Positions 1-13,300 of a DNA stretch of 64,000 nt are shown here, piece by piece. Position numbers and translations under genes: made by a program. The notes under the pieces were generated by a model, which saw only the letters and a list, made by a program, of their open reading frames with translations, searched no databases and was not told where the DNA came from. How positions within the stretch are numbered: the stretch's first letter is position 1; the number at the start of each line of letters is the position of its first letter. Source of the stretch: Diphasiastrum complanatum (taxonomy: Eukaryota > Streptophyta > Lycopodiopsida > Lycopodiales > Lycopodiaceae); the NCBI GenBank assembly GCA_029204225.1, contig CM055092.1, positions 60,078,077 to 60,142,076 on the forward strand, written 5' to 3'.

Positions 1-315
1 TGGCTGCATTCTCGTAATGTTTCTAAACTTGTTCTTTAATAGGATCTAAGATATTTTTCTACTAGCACAGATGCCTGAGCTTTATCAAATTTTAATGGGG
101 CTTCCAAATCTTTTGGATGATGACTTTCAGAGCTGTAAGTTTACCTAGTTTTCTTTGATCAGTTGTTGCTAGTTTTTGACTCCGAGGATTTGCTGTAGAA
201 AATTCAAGTCATTTTCCCCTGGGCTCTCGTTTATTATTTCTATCAGAGAGAATCGGTGGCCTTATGTGTCAAAATCTAAGAAAACCACCACAAACTTTCC
301 CTTAGATGGACAAAA

Positions 316-519
316 CTATCGCATGTGCTGGAATGTTGCTGGTGCATTCATTAATCCGAAAGGCAACACTAAATAACGTCCGAATCTCATCCAATAACCA
401 GTTTTTTGCACATCTCTAGGGTGAATTATAATCTGGTGGTATCCGATTCTGAGATCAATCTTAGTGAAATATCTAACTCCCCCTAAGCAATCCTGTGGCC
501 ATATCAAGTTACAGAACAA
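316..519 (-). pseudogene. Gypsy reverse transcriptase fragment
   Basis: A 67-codon stretch on the minus strand reads as the central palm of a Ty3/Gypsy reverse transcriptase. It contains FTKIDLRIGYHQI followed by PFGLMNAPATFQ, which are the two most conserved blocks before the catalytic YxDD. The catalytic block itself is missing and no flanking pol domains or LTRs were seen, so this is a short dead relic. It lies upstream of the CHUP1-like exons, probably in one of that gene's introns. Confidence 0.8.
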
Positions 520-3001
520 GTTCAGAAGAGGGGGTCAGTGTCAGTTGCCCAAGAGCCTAGAAAAACTAATCAAATGAGAAAAAAATTAGTCACTTAGCAA
601 TGCAAGAAAATGCTTTAAACTTGACAACAATTTTGGAATGGGTTGTCTCTCATTTTGCTGATTGTTGGTTGGTATAAACTCAAGCCTCGAAAGCTTGGAA
701 ACTAAGTGATCCTTAACTATTTTCAGTGCAGTTTAGCTAATCTCTCTCTCTCTCACACACTCACACACACACACACACACACAAGTCTTCTTGTTCTCTA
801 TTTACCAGGAAGCAGCTGAGAATGGTTCTTTTTTCTCTACCAGTCTTGTTCTCTCTTGCCCATTCCAGCATCGTGCTATGATCATTCTATCCACTCTCAA
901 TGCGCAATCCCTCAGCATGGCAAGAAACAGTGGTTTGTAATGAATGTCAATGTTTCCAAGGTTTCAAAAAATCTAACAGAAAACAGAATCAACCACAAAA
1001 TTTTAAAGCACCAAATACTCACTCTTTATTTAATGTGGTACAAATGATGACGTTCATAAGATCATGCCCAAATCCAAAGTGTGGCATCCACTTTCATGTG
1101 ACTGTGGGCACATGAAATAGGTGATTCCAAGGCTCAAGACTTTGGAGAAGATTCACATTCTAAGGCAAATAACAAACCAAAAGATTCAAAGTAGCTTGAG
1201 TTCCTCCCTAACAGACTGCTCGAACTCTTTCAAAGCATAACTATTCTGATGTTAAAATGTTCTACAATCTAGTTTCATTTTGTGAGAGTACATGGCATTT
1301 GCCTACTTTTGGTGATTTGACCTATGATTTCGCAATTTGCTGTGATGTCACTCCTTGCTAGCTCGTAACTCATAACTCCAATTTGCATGCGATAGGTGAC
1401 TTTCGCTGTGCTAGAGAGCTCCCTTTCTGCAATTCAAGCTTGCTGTTGGCTGTATAAAAAGCTTATAGTCTAGCTATGGCCAAATAATGGCCTCATTATG
1501 AAAGTGCTTATTAGCATGGATGCATTTGCGATTTCGAATTGGATCATGAATTGAATCGCGATGGCCAAAAATAGTGAATCGCAATTTGCAATTTTTTTTA
1601 TTACAGTAAATACATGCATTATGGCTTTCAATAGAAAGAAAAAAAAATAGAGGATGAAGATATAATGGGTTTCCAGTAGTTCAGGTCCAATTGCGGGCAG
1701 TTAGGTGAGATCTGGTGCACATAAACTAAACTGTATAAACTTGACCCTGAACCTATATGCAAAAGTTATGACCCAACTGACATCAAAACCTGATGCATAC
1801 CGAACCACACGCATTGAACCTTATTGAACTATATCAAACCCAATTGAACTGTAACAAACCCTATTGATACTGCAAACTGTACTAAACCAAACTCTGCTGA
1901 ACTGTAGCAAATGCTGGCTTTGGAGTGACAAAGGTGGCTGCATTCTACACTTTGATAAAACTTCACTTTATTCTGTACAGAAGCAATTTTTTTAAGGAGT
2001 ACACACACACACACACATATCGTAGGTGCCGCAGAACTTGTGGAATGAGCATTCTGGAACGTGTGCGTTTTGGACAGCCAAACGCTTTTTAAATTTTTTT
2101 TTTAAACAAAAAAGTAAAAAGAAACATCAAAATACAGCTTCAATTCACTCTCAATTTTTTTTAAAACCATTAGGAACTAATCTAAACCTCAAAAAAGCAA
2201 AGAAAAGAAAACAGCAGCGTTCCGAAAAACCCTAATGAAATTTCCTGGAACGTGTGCTGCGTCCGTTCCGTATGCATTCCGAAATGGAATGTGTCTTTTT
2301 TTTTTCCCTTTTTTCGAAACGGACATGTATTTTTTTTGGGATCCTTCTGAGTTCAAAGGAGATGGTGAAGAAACTGAAGTTGGAGTGGCTTCCTTGAAGA
2401 GAGTGCCAAGACATGGCTTCCAAAAGGCAGCAAAAAAACAGGGTGATTACACGAGAAAAAGGTTACTTGTTGCGTATTGGAAGTTGCTTCTTCTACAGCA
2501 AGCCTAGGAATCAAGCCACCGATGGAGAAAGAGCTTGGAGTACTACGCCCTGGTGGTCAGAAAAGGAGAATAGCTTGCAGAGTAAGGCAGACAGAAAGGT
2601 GACAGAAGGATTCATTGCTGGTCGGTGATGAGCCATAACAGGGGCTACAGAGCAAGCCAACAGTCTGCCTGAAGCCATCCAGCTTCAAGCTCCTTATATA
2701 CCGCCTTCATCCTTATTGCTATTTCTCACCACCACCTTCCTTATTGCTCTCAAAACGCCACCTCAATGTTCCTTGCATGGTGGTGGTAGTGGGCTTCAAT
2801 GCTCTAGCCTACTTCAACAGCCATAGCTAGTGCATAGGCCATTTTACCTCATCTTGGATCACCATCTTCAGGTAGCTTTCATGATACTATAGCCTTAACG
2901 TAGAGAGATGTTTATGTAAAGCTTCTGATTGCTTGAAGAAAACCTTGTCCTTTGTTTGCAAGGGTGCTCATTTTAACATGTTAATGCTATTGGATTTGCA
3001 G
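520..3001. other. Gene-free stretch, probably intronic
   Basis: No convincing exon is visible. It holds a CT/AC microsatellite (741-783), a degenerate stretch at about 1690-1920 rich in ACTGTA/AAACC-like words, and an AT-rich segment at 2030-2340 with several GGAACGTG-like words that may be an old MITE. The next feature is a splice acceptor of the CHUP1-like gene, so this may be the intron before it. The exon expected just upstream in that family was not found here. Confidence 0.4.
741..783. repeat. Compound (CT)n/(AC)n microsatellite
   Basis: About a dozen bases of TC repeats run into roughly 30 bases of near-perfect CA repeats. Confidence 0.95.
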
Positions 3002-3529
3002 ATAAAGCTTGCATCAGTTAAACTGGCTCGCCAGTACATGAAGAGGGTTTTATCAGAATTAGGAGCTATTGGAGATACTTCAGAAAAGGAGCCACTTAAA
3101 GAATTTTTATTGTTACAAGGAGTAAGATTTGCATTCAGGGTACATCAGGTAAAGTTTTTTGCTCTCAGCAATGTGCTCCTGTAGTACTAAAAAATTATGT
3201 GCATCAAATTTTAAAAATAAATGACAACTAGATTGGATTATTGAAATTTTAAGATGCACAAACTGATTTGCTGCATTGTGCAAGTATATGGACATAGATC
3301 ATGATATAATGGCTGTGGATGTGTGATGCGCTTGTGATTGTCTAGAAAAAATGATAAGATAAACTAGACTGTATGACACCATAATCTTTGTCGCAGTTAC
3401 TTTTGAAGCAGGGAAGGTTTGAATGGTTTTGTTTTTTGACAGTTTGCCGGAGGGTTTGATGCTGAAAGCATGCAGACATTTGAGGAACTTCGTAGTCGTG
3501 CCCAAAATGAACGATATACAAAATCTTAG
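3002..3529 (+). CDS. CHUP1-like protein, last two exons
   Basis: Two exons at the 3' end of a gene of the CHUP1 family (CHLOROPLAST UNUSUAL POSITIONING 1, an actin-linked protein of the outer chloroplast envelope that anchors and moves chloroplasts). Exon 3002-3148 follows a TTGCAG acceptor, ends at CAG|GTAAAG and encodes 49 residues including ARQYMKRVLSEL and EFLLLQGVRFAFRVHQ. Exon 3443-3529 follows a TTTTGACAG acceptor, encodes FAGGFDAESMQTFEELRSRA and a short tail, and ends in TAG. Both are in phase 0. These blocks match the conserved C-terminus of the family as I remember it. The rest of the gene (N-terminal anchor, coiled coil, proline-rich part) is not in the window. A paralogue of CHUP1 rather than CHUP1 itself is possible, so no symbol is given. 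Confidence 0.85.
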
Positions 3530-5573
3530 TATGACTTGTGGAGGTAGGAGATTTACTTGCTGCCTTGGATTTGAAGTGCAGCGGTATGCATTTGAACACC
3601 GTAAACTGCTTCCTTAAGTTTTTAGGAGTGTCACCAGTTAACCTTGTGGAGATCAAAATCAACAATCTGTTGTACCTTTTTGATCAAAATAAATTTATGG
3701 CTGTTTAGCAATCTGCCTCAATTGTTGGTGCTTATGCTCCTTTCTAGTTTCCTATAATTAGTGACATTGTAATGGAAAATAAAAAAATCTTTTAGATTGT
3801 GCAATTATCTGTACCAGCACATGAAAGGTTTTAGTATGTTAGAGACCATCAAAGTTTTTGATCCAATGCCTTCCTTACATTTAGGCAAAGAGCTTTCTTG
3901 GGATAGAAACTCACACTAGAGGCAAGTTCCCATTTTTGACATTTTAATAAGTGTATTTGGCATGATCATATTCAGGCAAGTTTTACTCGGTGAGTCATTC
4001 CTAGACATTCTGGTAAAACTGGTTGGAGGGAAGCTAATGAAGTTTTGTGAGGGTTAGGAGAAACAATAGTCTTGGCTGGCTAGCTTCTACTTTATGTTAC
4101 CTCAAACTAGACTACTTTGTACATTCAACTAACCAAAAGGAAAGCATAATGTGTAGTCAAATGGTAACCTAAAATGACTCCTTTTAAGCGGAAGCATAGT
4201 TTACCATAAAATGTATTTGCATTTCATTCACAGCTTGCAAACATGTTTGCAGCATTGATGGCAGGAAGTTTTGTGAGTGATTGCAATAGCTTTTAGAAAT
4301 TTGAATCTTGAGCAATGTGATTTTCCAAACTTCATAGTTTGAAGCATATTTTTAAACTTCTCTATCCTAGGCTCACCTAAATTTTTTCATCTTATCTAGG
4401 GTGAATTTAGCATTTCTCCCATGAAAATGCTTGCTAAAATGTTTTATGCCAAATTTGCAAATCTCTTGACAAACTTAAACATTTTTTGAAGTTTGTAGAA
4501 GTTTATTGGCAAGATATTTTAGGGCTTTTGGAAGTTAGGACTTCGATAACGGGGAAGTATGAACGTTTGAGAAACATAGTAGTTTTCATCACTATCATGG
4601 AACAAAGTGGAGAAAAAAAAAACTACTTCTGAGTGGCGCAAATGTTGTAGAAAGTTAAAGAGGTAGTGCATGCCTATAATTAGTAGTGAAATTCTTAAAG
4701 TGGCAAGACCTAAAGAATGCACAAAATATAAGTAGTGAATGCTAGGATCGAACGTAAAGTTGTTGCAATGATGAGAACATGTGATGCCTTTATGCTACTA
4801 CTGTTAGCCCTAGAATGAAAGGAGCGATGTTTTTCATGAACTTAATTGTGTGAGTATGCTTTATAATATCATAATCAATTTTTGTGTTGCAAGGAGACAT
4901 CATATAATGATTTTGTATTAGTTAAAACCTATTGAAATTTCACAATTCTAGGTTGATCAATTTTGATCACATGCATTGTCATTGGCAAGATGGCCATGCA
5001 AATAAATTCCAAATGTGCCAAATAGCATATGATGGTTTTATAAGATTTCATTTCTCATTACATTGTGATAGCATCTTTGAAATGAGGCCAAAATGTGCTT
5101 AGATAAGCTAAAAAAAATTCTAGGAGCTAAAATTAGCATGTTTTACATTGTTTTTGGATCTTGAGATCTTGACCCCATATTAGGGTGAATCCAATGACCT
5201 ATTAGGTTCGATGTTAGGGTTAGGGCATGATAAGATCAGAGATGTCCTAAATGTTCAGATCTAAGCTTGAAATGTTTAAAGATGTGATGGGATCTCCATC
5301 CAAATATGAAAAAAAGTCAAGTTTTTTCACTTCTATCAACATTGTCTTTGAGTGGCGAGTTATAGCTATTGTATGTGAGTGATTTTATGCATTAATTACA
5401 TGTTTTGGATCTAGTTTGGATCTTGAAGATTGATCAATCTCAAGATCACTTTAGATCTTGTTAAGAAATTAAGGATTGATTCATCTCAAGTCCCAGAGAG
5501 TGGGATAGCTAGTTGTGATCATATCTTGTACAATCTATCTTGTTTCATTGAATCTATCTCCCTATCATTGAAG
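3530..5573. other. Gene-free flank of the CHUP1-like gene and of Copia C1
   Basis: The stretch is AT-rich and presumably holds the 3' UTR of the CHUP1-like gene, then the decayed leader of Copia C1. No LTR end or primer-binding site for C1 was found, so that element is truncated at its 5' side. Confidence 0.4.
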
Positions 5574-7590
5574 ATGGCATCCATAAGTGCCTATCTTTTG
5601 GATTCTAGTGATAGATTGAACTCTTCAAATTATTCAATTTGGAAATGAAATCCTTCTTTGTCATGCAAGATTTGATGGATATTGTGAATGGAAAGGAAGA
5701 TGAGCCAATCCATCCATAAGAAACAACTAAATACAAGAAGAAGTGCAAGATTGCCTACACTTGAAGACCTTCAAAGTGTGTTGATGGCAAAGGAGAGTAG
5801 GAAGACTCATATCAAATCAAGGATGGAGAGGCTCTCCATCAATGATGGTGATGACAAAGCCTTATTTTTCAAGAGCAAAGACAAAGCAAAGAGCAAGGGA
5901 GGAGCATTAAAAAAGGAGCAAGAAAAGGATGGAGATCAAGGAGGATCTACATTATCATCATCACAAGTCAAGCCCAAGAAGGACAAATCTAAGATCAAGT
6001 GCTACTATTGTAGCAAGATCACTATGCCTCGGAATGCTTCAAGAGGAAGCAAGCTGAAGGTCAAGCCAATATTGGACAAGAGGAGGAAGAGAGTTCTCAT
6101 GAGGACTCACTCATGATGTCAACTTTTTCATCATCAAATGTCAAAGGTGAAGATACTTGGTGGATATCTAGATAGTGGGGCTAGTTCCGGGAGTATTTTT
6201 CTCAACTCACACCTTATGTAGGATCTATAAAGTCCATCTTACATCAAATGATCATGAATGGAAGGTTGAAGGTGTGGGATCCATTCCCTTATGCTTAGGA
6301 TCTTCCAAGAAGACTAAGATAGATGGTGTTCTTTTCATTTCTAGCATCACTAAGAATTTGCTTAGTGTTGGTCAACTTTTAGATCATGGTTTCATTGTGG
6401 AGTTCTCTACTAATGTATGCAACATCAAGAAAAGTGGGATGATCATAGCAAGGGGAACAAGGTTTGAGAGGTTAGTTAAGCTTGTAGCCGAGGAGAGCAA
6501 CATGACAACATTTGATTTGTGGCACAAGAGGCTTGGTCACATCAACACCAAGTCCATGGAAGCCATGTGCAAGGAGGAGCTTGCTCTCGGCCTTCCAAGA
6601 TTTTCGGCAAAGGAGGAAAGAGTATGTGAAGCTTGTGCCTTGGCCAAGGCACACAAGTTAACTTTTCCAAACTCAATCACAAAGACAAGTCATCCTCTCG
6701 AGTTGATCCACTCGAATGTGCATTTTGCTAGCACAAAGAGCAATGGTGGAGCTACAATGTTTGTCACCTTTATAGATGACTACTCAAGATATGGATGGGT
6801 ATATCTACTTTCCTCTAAAGCCATGTTTTTGAGAGTTTTGTCAAGTTCAAGACTTTTGTTGAGAATCATCATGGTCACAAGATCAAGTCTTTTAGAAGTG
6901 ATAATGGGAGAGAATATATCTCAAATGAATTTAAAGACTTTTATGATCAAGAAGGAGTTATTTTGCCCTTACACCCCTCAACAAAATGGGGTGGTCGAGA
7001 GGAGAAATATGACTCTATGTGAATGTTTTAAAGCTCTAAGGTTAGATGCATGTCTACTTAAGTCTTTTTGGAGAGAAGCTCTCATGTGTGCTAACTTCTT
7101 ATGTAATAGAGTTCCATGTAGCTCTACAAATGTTAAACCATCTTATGAGTTGTTGTATGGAGAAAAGCCTAATCTCAAAAACTTGAAGGTGTTTGGATGC
7201 ATTTGTTATGTACATGTCCCTTTGGACACAAGAACCAAGTAGGATCCATCATCCATGAAGGGGATCATGGTAGGCTTTGGTGATGCAAGCAAAGGTTACA
7301 AAATCTTCATCCCTCTTTTCAAAAGATTGTCATTTCTAGAGATATCATTTTTGATGAGACTAGAATGCATAAGCTTGAAGGTGATTCATCTAACCACTCT
7401 ATTGGAAGAGAGGTAGCTGAGATCAAGGAGGAGCTTGATTATGAGGAGGAGCTAGAGCCAAGAACACCAAGCACACCAAGAAGATCCACAAGGTCAAAGA
7501 TGGAGCCATTAAGGCTTGATGGGACAAGGGAGATAGAAGAACGCGAACGAAGAAGAGAGCAAGAATATTGCGGAATAGCTCTCCCGTTAC
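5574..7590 (+). pseudogene. Copia fragment C1, gag to integrase
   Basis: A decayed Ty1/Copia polyprotein. It starts with a gag N-terminus (DSSDRLNSSNYSIWK) that is cut short and then missing most of its middle. A frameshifted zinc knuckle (CYYC, with HYASEC in another frame) follows near 6000, then a frameshifted protease DSGASS at about 6170, then the pre-integrase block LWHKRLGHINTKS near 6520. The integrase core has PQQNGVVERRN and ends near 7240, and a linker rich in Glu/Arg follows to about 7590. RT and RNase H are absent. Several stops and frameshifts make it non-functional. The gag start resembles that of C2 further right, so the two are probably from one lineage. Confidence 0.85.
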
Positions 7591-7810
7591 AATCAGTTGC
7601 TAGATGCAAAAACAGTCTAATAGAAAGCTTATGCTAAATGTAATCACAACTTTAAGTGTTCTAATTGCCCAACATGATCTTAAAAATTAGTTCATACTCA
7701 CGAAAACAAGAGTACAGTCCCCCGAAGAGATTAGGAATGATTGTGTGTGGTATTACTGAAAAATGGATTAGGAATGAAGTTTAGTTCTGAAATAGATTGA
7801 GATAACAGTG

Positions 7811-8465
7811 TGTGAAAATTGTCAACATTTCCTAGCTAGTTTGAGGCCTAAACTGGCAATTTTTGTACATAGTTTTGGATCTAATCTTTCACACGTGTGA
7901 AAGAGGGCTAGATACTTTTATTTTAGTATATATTTCATGTTGAAGAAGTCTCAAACTTCAGGACTTTCGAAATGACACCAAAATCATGTTATTTGGACAT
8001 ATAGGCCAAAATTGGCTATTTTAGGCTACTGGTGTCCTAAAATTGGGTCCTAAGTTCTAGAGAGAGGAGAGAGAGTCATCTCTCTCACCTATATTAGGCT
8101 GAAATTCGTGGAGAACAGGTTGGAGAAACTTATTGTATTGTTGAGAGAGATCAATAGATCATTGTCATAGTTTCTTCCTCCATTGAGAGCATTGCTTTGT
8201 GTATTGTCTTCAAGCTTTTGTGTATGATCTTAAGAGGTTTCCAAAAGTGGTAGGCTGCAATTGTAGGGCTGGTATGCTCTTGTTTTTGGCTGCCATCAAT
8301 ACCTTTTATTAGCTTCTTTTGTCTCTTGAATGCTTTGTCAAGTTCATGTGTATCAAATGTAGCATTAGGATGCTTTGCCATTTCTAGCTTTTGTAGCTTG
8401 TTTTGCAAAGATCTTAGCCAAGTATTTTGGGAGTTTGGATCCATTCAAGATCCACTTTTTTCACA
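7811..8465 (+). repeat. 5' LTR of Copia element C2
   Basis: The inferred LTR starts TGTGAAAA and ends TTTTTTCACA, a short inverted terminal repeat with TG...CA ends, and is directly followed by a tRNA-type primer-binding site at 8466. A TATATTAGG word near 8090 may be the promoter TATA box. No second copy of this LTR was found in the window, so the left border rests on the inverted ends only. Confidence 0.65.
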
Positions 8466-8477
8466 TGGTATCAAAGC
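8466..8477 (+). promoter_or_regulatory. Primer-binding site of C2
   Basis: TGGTATCAAAGC lies directly after the LTR end. It matches the usual Copia site TGGTATCAGAGC (complement of the initiator Met-tRNA 3' end) except for one base. Confidence 0.75.
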
Positions 8478-8821
8478 TAGTTGGCTGTTATTTTTAGTAA
8501 GGTTTTCATTTATGGCGATATTTGGATGTTTGATCAAGTTCTAGCATGATTATGCATTGCATTGTTGATCAAATCTTACTAACCTTTGTTTTGTGAGCTG
8601 AACTTGTGGATCAAAAGCATATTTCAGGTCTATTGAAGATCAGAGGCTGAGAAGAAGCTATTTTGGATTGGATCATAACACCTAATCAGTTGTTGATTGT
8701 GAGGCTTGTGCATATTCAATACTAACAATGTTCTGTTCAATGTATTGTTGACAATCTCCACTTCTGTGGATGAACACTCTCCTTAAGTGGATGAACCTTC
8801 TCCTTAAGTGAATGACAAATA

Positions 8822-9097
8822 AGTTAGAATTAAAGTTAGAATCACTGTGTTACTGTACTGTGGGTTCTATTAGTGGATAAGGATCAGTTGGCCTCGCCAC
8901 GAGGCAAGTCGACGGGACACGCGTCCCGCCAACGGCAACCTGGGTCATGCATGGGTTGCCTGAGTGAACAACTATATGTACAGTGTAATTTCATTTTGAG
9001 AAATATAGTTGCTATGTGAGCTTGCTGAGGAGAGTGATTTTCTGTCTGTGTTACTGTGTAGCATGATCTGTGTTCCTATGCAAAGCAAATTCTAAGT
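8822..9097 (+). repeat. 5' LTR of C3
   Basis: Starts AGTTAGAATT and ends AATTCTAAGT, so the ends are AG...GT instead of TG...CA. It is the same length as its partner at 14584. Confidence 0.93.
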
Positions 9098-9109
9098 TGG
9101 TATCAGAGC
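9098..9109 (+). promoter_or_regulatory. Primer-binding site of C3
   Basis: TGGTATCAGAGC, an exact match to the usual plant Copia initiator Met-tRNA site, starts at the base after the LTR. Confidence 0.95.
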
Positions 9110-10392
9110 CGTACTGGGAGTGTACATAGTACAGTGTCGCCGTTGAAGAGAGCTTCGGGAGAACTGTCTTCTGAGAGTTCGAGGGTTTACGGCGGGTTGA
9201 AGACGGAAAGAGAAGCACTGGTGCACGATTTCTAATTTATAGAGGCTTGCTAAGCTCAACAGAGGGATTATTAGCCTGTGCATAGCATTAGACAGGGAAA
9301 AATTTGGTGAAAAATTGACAATTTCGAAGCCAGCTGAAAATTGAAACCGGACTTGGGGTTACGGTTTTTATACATAACTAGTGATTTCTTCGTTGTTTGT
9401 GCACCGTTTTGGATGCCGTAAGGACAGGAAGGAAGCTAATCACATTGCCAATGAGCCATGGAGAGATTCTAAGGTTTGTGTCAAAGATTTGTCTCCAGAC
9501 AGTTAACCTAGCAGATTTGCGGTAAAAAGGTGAAAAAGCCACTTTGTCAAGTTGAGCTAAAATCACCGTTTCTCCACGGAATTTCCTGACTGAACACTCT
9601 ACAGTCATGGATTCAGTAGGGCGACTCTGCTCCAGGCCTTTGATCGTGTTCAAAAAGATCTACAGGAGAGCTTGATCTACAGACGCGGCCACAGGCAGGG
9701 AAGTCGCGGGCTGTTTGCACGCCCAACGCAACACTCAGCTTAGTGTATCGAAGACCATAGCGTCTGCAAGAGTTTAGTTCGATGCGCAGATGTACTTTGA
9801 ACCTGTGGATGAGGTGTCAAATGAATCAACGGTCCAGCATCTGTGATGGGAGATAAATGTGAACCACAAGATTTGGTTCAGCCATTGGATGAGCTTTAAA
9901 CAGGGTCCTGAAGAATTGAAGTGCATTCTGGCCTTCAACTTCATTAAAAATTTTCATACTGAAAGTTGAGTTGGGTCCCTTCACAAGTGAAGAGTGAAGT
10001 TTCTTCAAAGTGAAGAAATAATTCAAAAGCTAGAAAAGTCCCTGTTTTTGGGTCCTTTGCCCGTTTTGACCCAAACGAAAGGCTATAACCTCCAAACGAA
10101 GGGCACCTGGACTGTACCTGCAAGTACGGTATAGCAAAACAGAGCGGTTGCAGCGGAGAAAGTGTTCGGAGCACGCTAGAAGTAGTTTCACCATTCCACT
10201 AGGCACGTTGTTGGGAATTGACGACTGAGTGCATTTTGGAAGGCGAAGGCGATTTGGCTTTCAAATTGGTGGAAAAGCGGAGAGTGGCCTGGTAAGAAAA
10301 AAAGTGCAAGTCATTATTTTCAACTTCTGACATCACTGTTGGCCTCGACATACTGTTCTTAGCCTAAGGCAGAAGTTTTAAGCAGTTTTGCG
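9110..10392 (+). other. Untranslated leader of C3
   Basis: About 1.28 kb between the primer site and the gag start codon. No conserved protein is visible; the small open frames here look like chance. It presumably carries packaging and dimerisation signals, which cannot be placed from sequence alone. Confidence 0.6.
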
Positions 10393-13300
10393 ATGGCAAA
10401 CATGGGAGAGTCCATTTTGAGTGAAAGTAGCAAATTGGACGGGATTTCCAACTATGCAGTGTGGAAATTCAAAATGAAAAACATACTGATGGAGAAAGAT
10501 GCGTGGGAAGTCGTCACAAGTGATGAGAGAAGGCCGCCAAATGAAGCAGACATCAAAGTGTTCGACAAAAAGATGAGGAAAGCTTTGACCTTCATTAACT
10601 TGTCAGTGAAGGATCACATCATTACCCACATTTGTGATGCTATTACACCCAGACAGGCATGGGATGTGCTAAAGGATCAGTTCGAGACGTCAAATTCGTC
10701 AAGAATCATGTTTCTGAAGTCAAAGTTGAATAGTGCCCGCATGGAGCAAGGAGAGCACATTCAGACGTACATGACCAGAATCAAGACAATGAGAGATGAA
10801 CTGCATTCTATTGGAGAGCGCATACGTGATGTGGAGCTGGTGCATAATGCATTATGCGGCATTGCAGAACCCTATCAGATGTTTGTGAGCAGAATAGCAT
10901 CAAGAGAAAGATTGCCAAGCTTTGACGAGCTCACATGAATCTTGATGCAGGAAGAGCAACGACGAGAAATGGTGAAAGCTAGACGTCAAAATACTGATGA
11001 TCAGGCACTTGCAACACGCCAAAAACAAGGCAAGGGCAAGGGCAAGAAGAAGACTAAACAGCAATTTGCCAAGTCTCAGGAGGATGAGGGATCTTCCAGC
11101 AAAACTAAAAAGAAAGGCAAGTGCTTCCATTGTGGTAAAAAGGGCCACTGGAAGAGTGAATGTCGCAAATTCCTGACGGAAAAAGACAAGGGGAAACCAA
11201 AACAAGCAGGTAACCTTGTCGATGAAGGTGAGATTGAAGACTCTAGCATCTTCATATCTGCATTGTCATCTAATCAAGATGATCAAGCATGGTATATTGA
11301 CTCAGGAGCCACAAGACACATGACAGGTAACAAGAACTGGTTCAGTAGTTTGAAGGCATTGGATAATGGGACATCTGTTTCACAAGCAAATGGTGAAGTG
11401 TGCATGATCAAGGGGATAGGCACAGTTTCAATCCAACTGCCTGATGGCAAAAGCAAGATGATCAGGGAGGTACTTTTCGTACCAGGTTTGAAAAAAAATC
11501 TACTTTCTGTTGGAGTCATTACTGATCAAAAGTTGAAAGTAGAATTCGCCCATGATCGTTGCTTTGTGAAGGATGCGAACCAAAAGTTCAAAGTTATTGC
11601 GAATGGAGTAAGAGAGCCCAATACAAAATTGTACAGGTTGAATGCTACAATCAAGGGGCAACATGGACTTGTATCATCCGTTCCTTCGCAAACTGAGTTG
11701 TGGCACAAGAGGCTTGGTCACTTGAACTTGGGAAGCCTCAGTTTGATGAGAAAATTGGAGATGGTAACAGGACTGCCTACAATAGAAGATCACTTGAAAT
11801 CGATGTGCGAATCTTGTATATATGGGAAGCAGCATCGAGAGAAGTTCAATAAAGGGGGTGTTGCAAGAGCAAAGAACATCATGGATTTAATCCACACAGA
11901 TTTATGTGGGCCCATGAGGACCATGTCCTTAGGAAAAGCCTTCTATTTCATGACCTTTATTGATGATATGTCACGTAAGACGTGGATCTACTTCTTGAAG
12001 AAGAAATCAGATGCTTTTGATAACTTCAAGAACTTCAAAAACTTGGTTGAAAATCAGACAGGTAAGAAGATCAAAGTCCTAAGATCAGATAGTGGAGGTG
12101 AGTATAAGTCTAATGACTTCAATGATCTTTGTGATCAATGTGGGATTAAAAGACAATTTATGCAAGCTCATACTCCTGCTCTCAATGGTGTAGCTGAGCG
12201 CAAAAATCGTACGATTGTGGAAAGTGCCAGATCTATGCTAGCTGAGATGAAATTACCAAAAGATTTTTGGTCAGAAGCATGTAGCACGACAGTCTATCTT
12301 CAAAATAGAAGTCCTACCATTGCCATACCAAAAATTACACCTGAGGAAGCATTCACAAAGAAGAAGCCAAAGGTGAACCACTTGCGAATCTTTGGATGTA
12401 AGGCCTTTGTACATATTCCTAAGTAAGAAAGACGTAAACTTGATGTAAAAGCTATCAAGTGCATATTCCTAGGATATGATGATCGCGTGAAGGGCTATAG
12501 ATGTTTTGATCCAGTCGAAAACAGAATCCATATAAGCTGAGATGTTATCTTTGATGAATCCAAGATGTATGAAGACGAAGATGCTGAGAAGATAGACACA
12601 TCCAGTAGGAAAAATGGTATAGTGAGGATACCACCTGATGATGATCCATTCATTGACCTTCCGAGTGATGAACATGAGGATACATCTCAAGATACTACTA
12701 CTCAACCTCATGAAACAGGCTAGAGAGGTAGGGACAAACCTTTTGGTGCAAGAAGGATTGAAATTGCAGGTGACAAACGCAAGGAGAAGGATGTACCGTG
12801 GGATACGTTTTCACCAGGAAGCCGATCACCTGACAGAAAGCTCTCTAAGTGGTTTGAGAGATTGATGGAGAGCCGCGATATAGATGACTTTCCAGGATCA
12901 TCTAACCAGGGAGAGCTACGAAGATCAACAAGAGAGAAGATACTACCTGAAAGGTATGAAGCAAATTATGCTCTGTTATCCAGCATTATTCAAAGCAAAG
13001 AACCTTTAACTTATGGTGAAGCGAAGGATGATGAATTTGGATCAAAGCCATGGGAGAGGAGATAGAGTCAATTGCTAAGCATAGCACATGGGACTTAGTA
13101 AAACCACCAGTTGGCAAAAAATCCATTGGTTGCAAATGGGTATATAGAACTAAGTACTATGCAGATGGAAGCATAGCAAAGCACAAAGCAAGATTGGTAA
13201 TCAAAGGGTACGCACAAAATAAAGGCATTGACTATGAGGAGACCTTTGCGTCGGTGTGTAAGTGGAATACTCTACGTCTACTTATTGCTTTAGCTTTACA

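Noticed and set aside
70-150. Open stretch MPELYQILMGLP as an upstream CHUP1-like exon
   Set aside because: Only a few residues resemble the family, the splice borders are poor and the exons expected between it and 3002 are absent.
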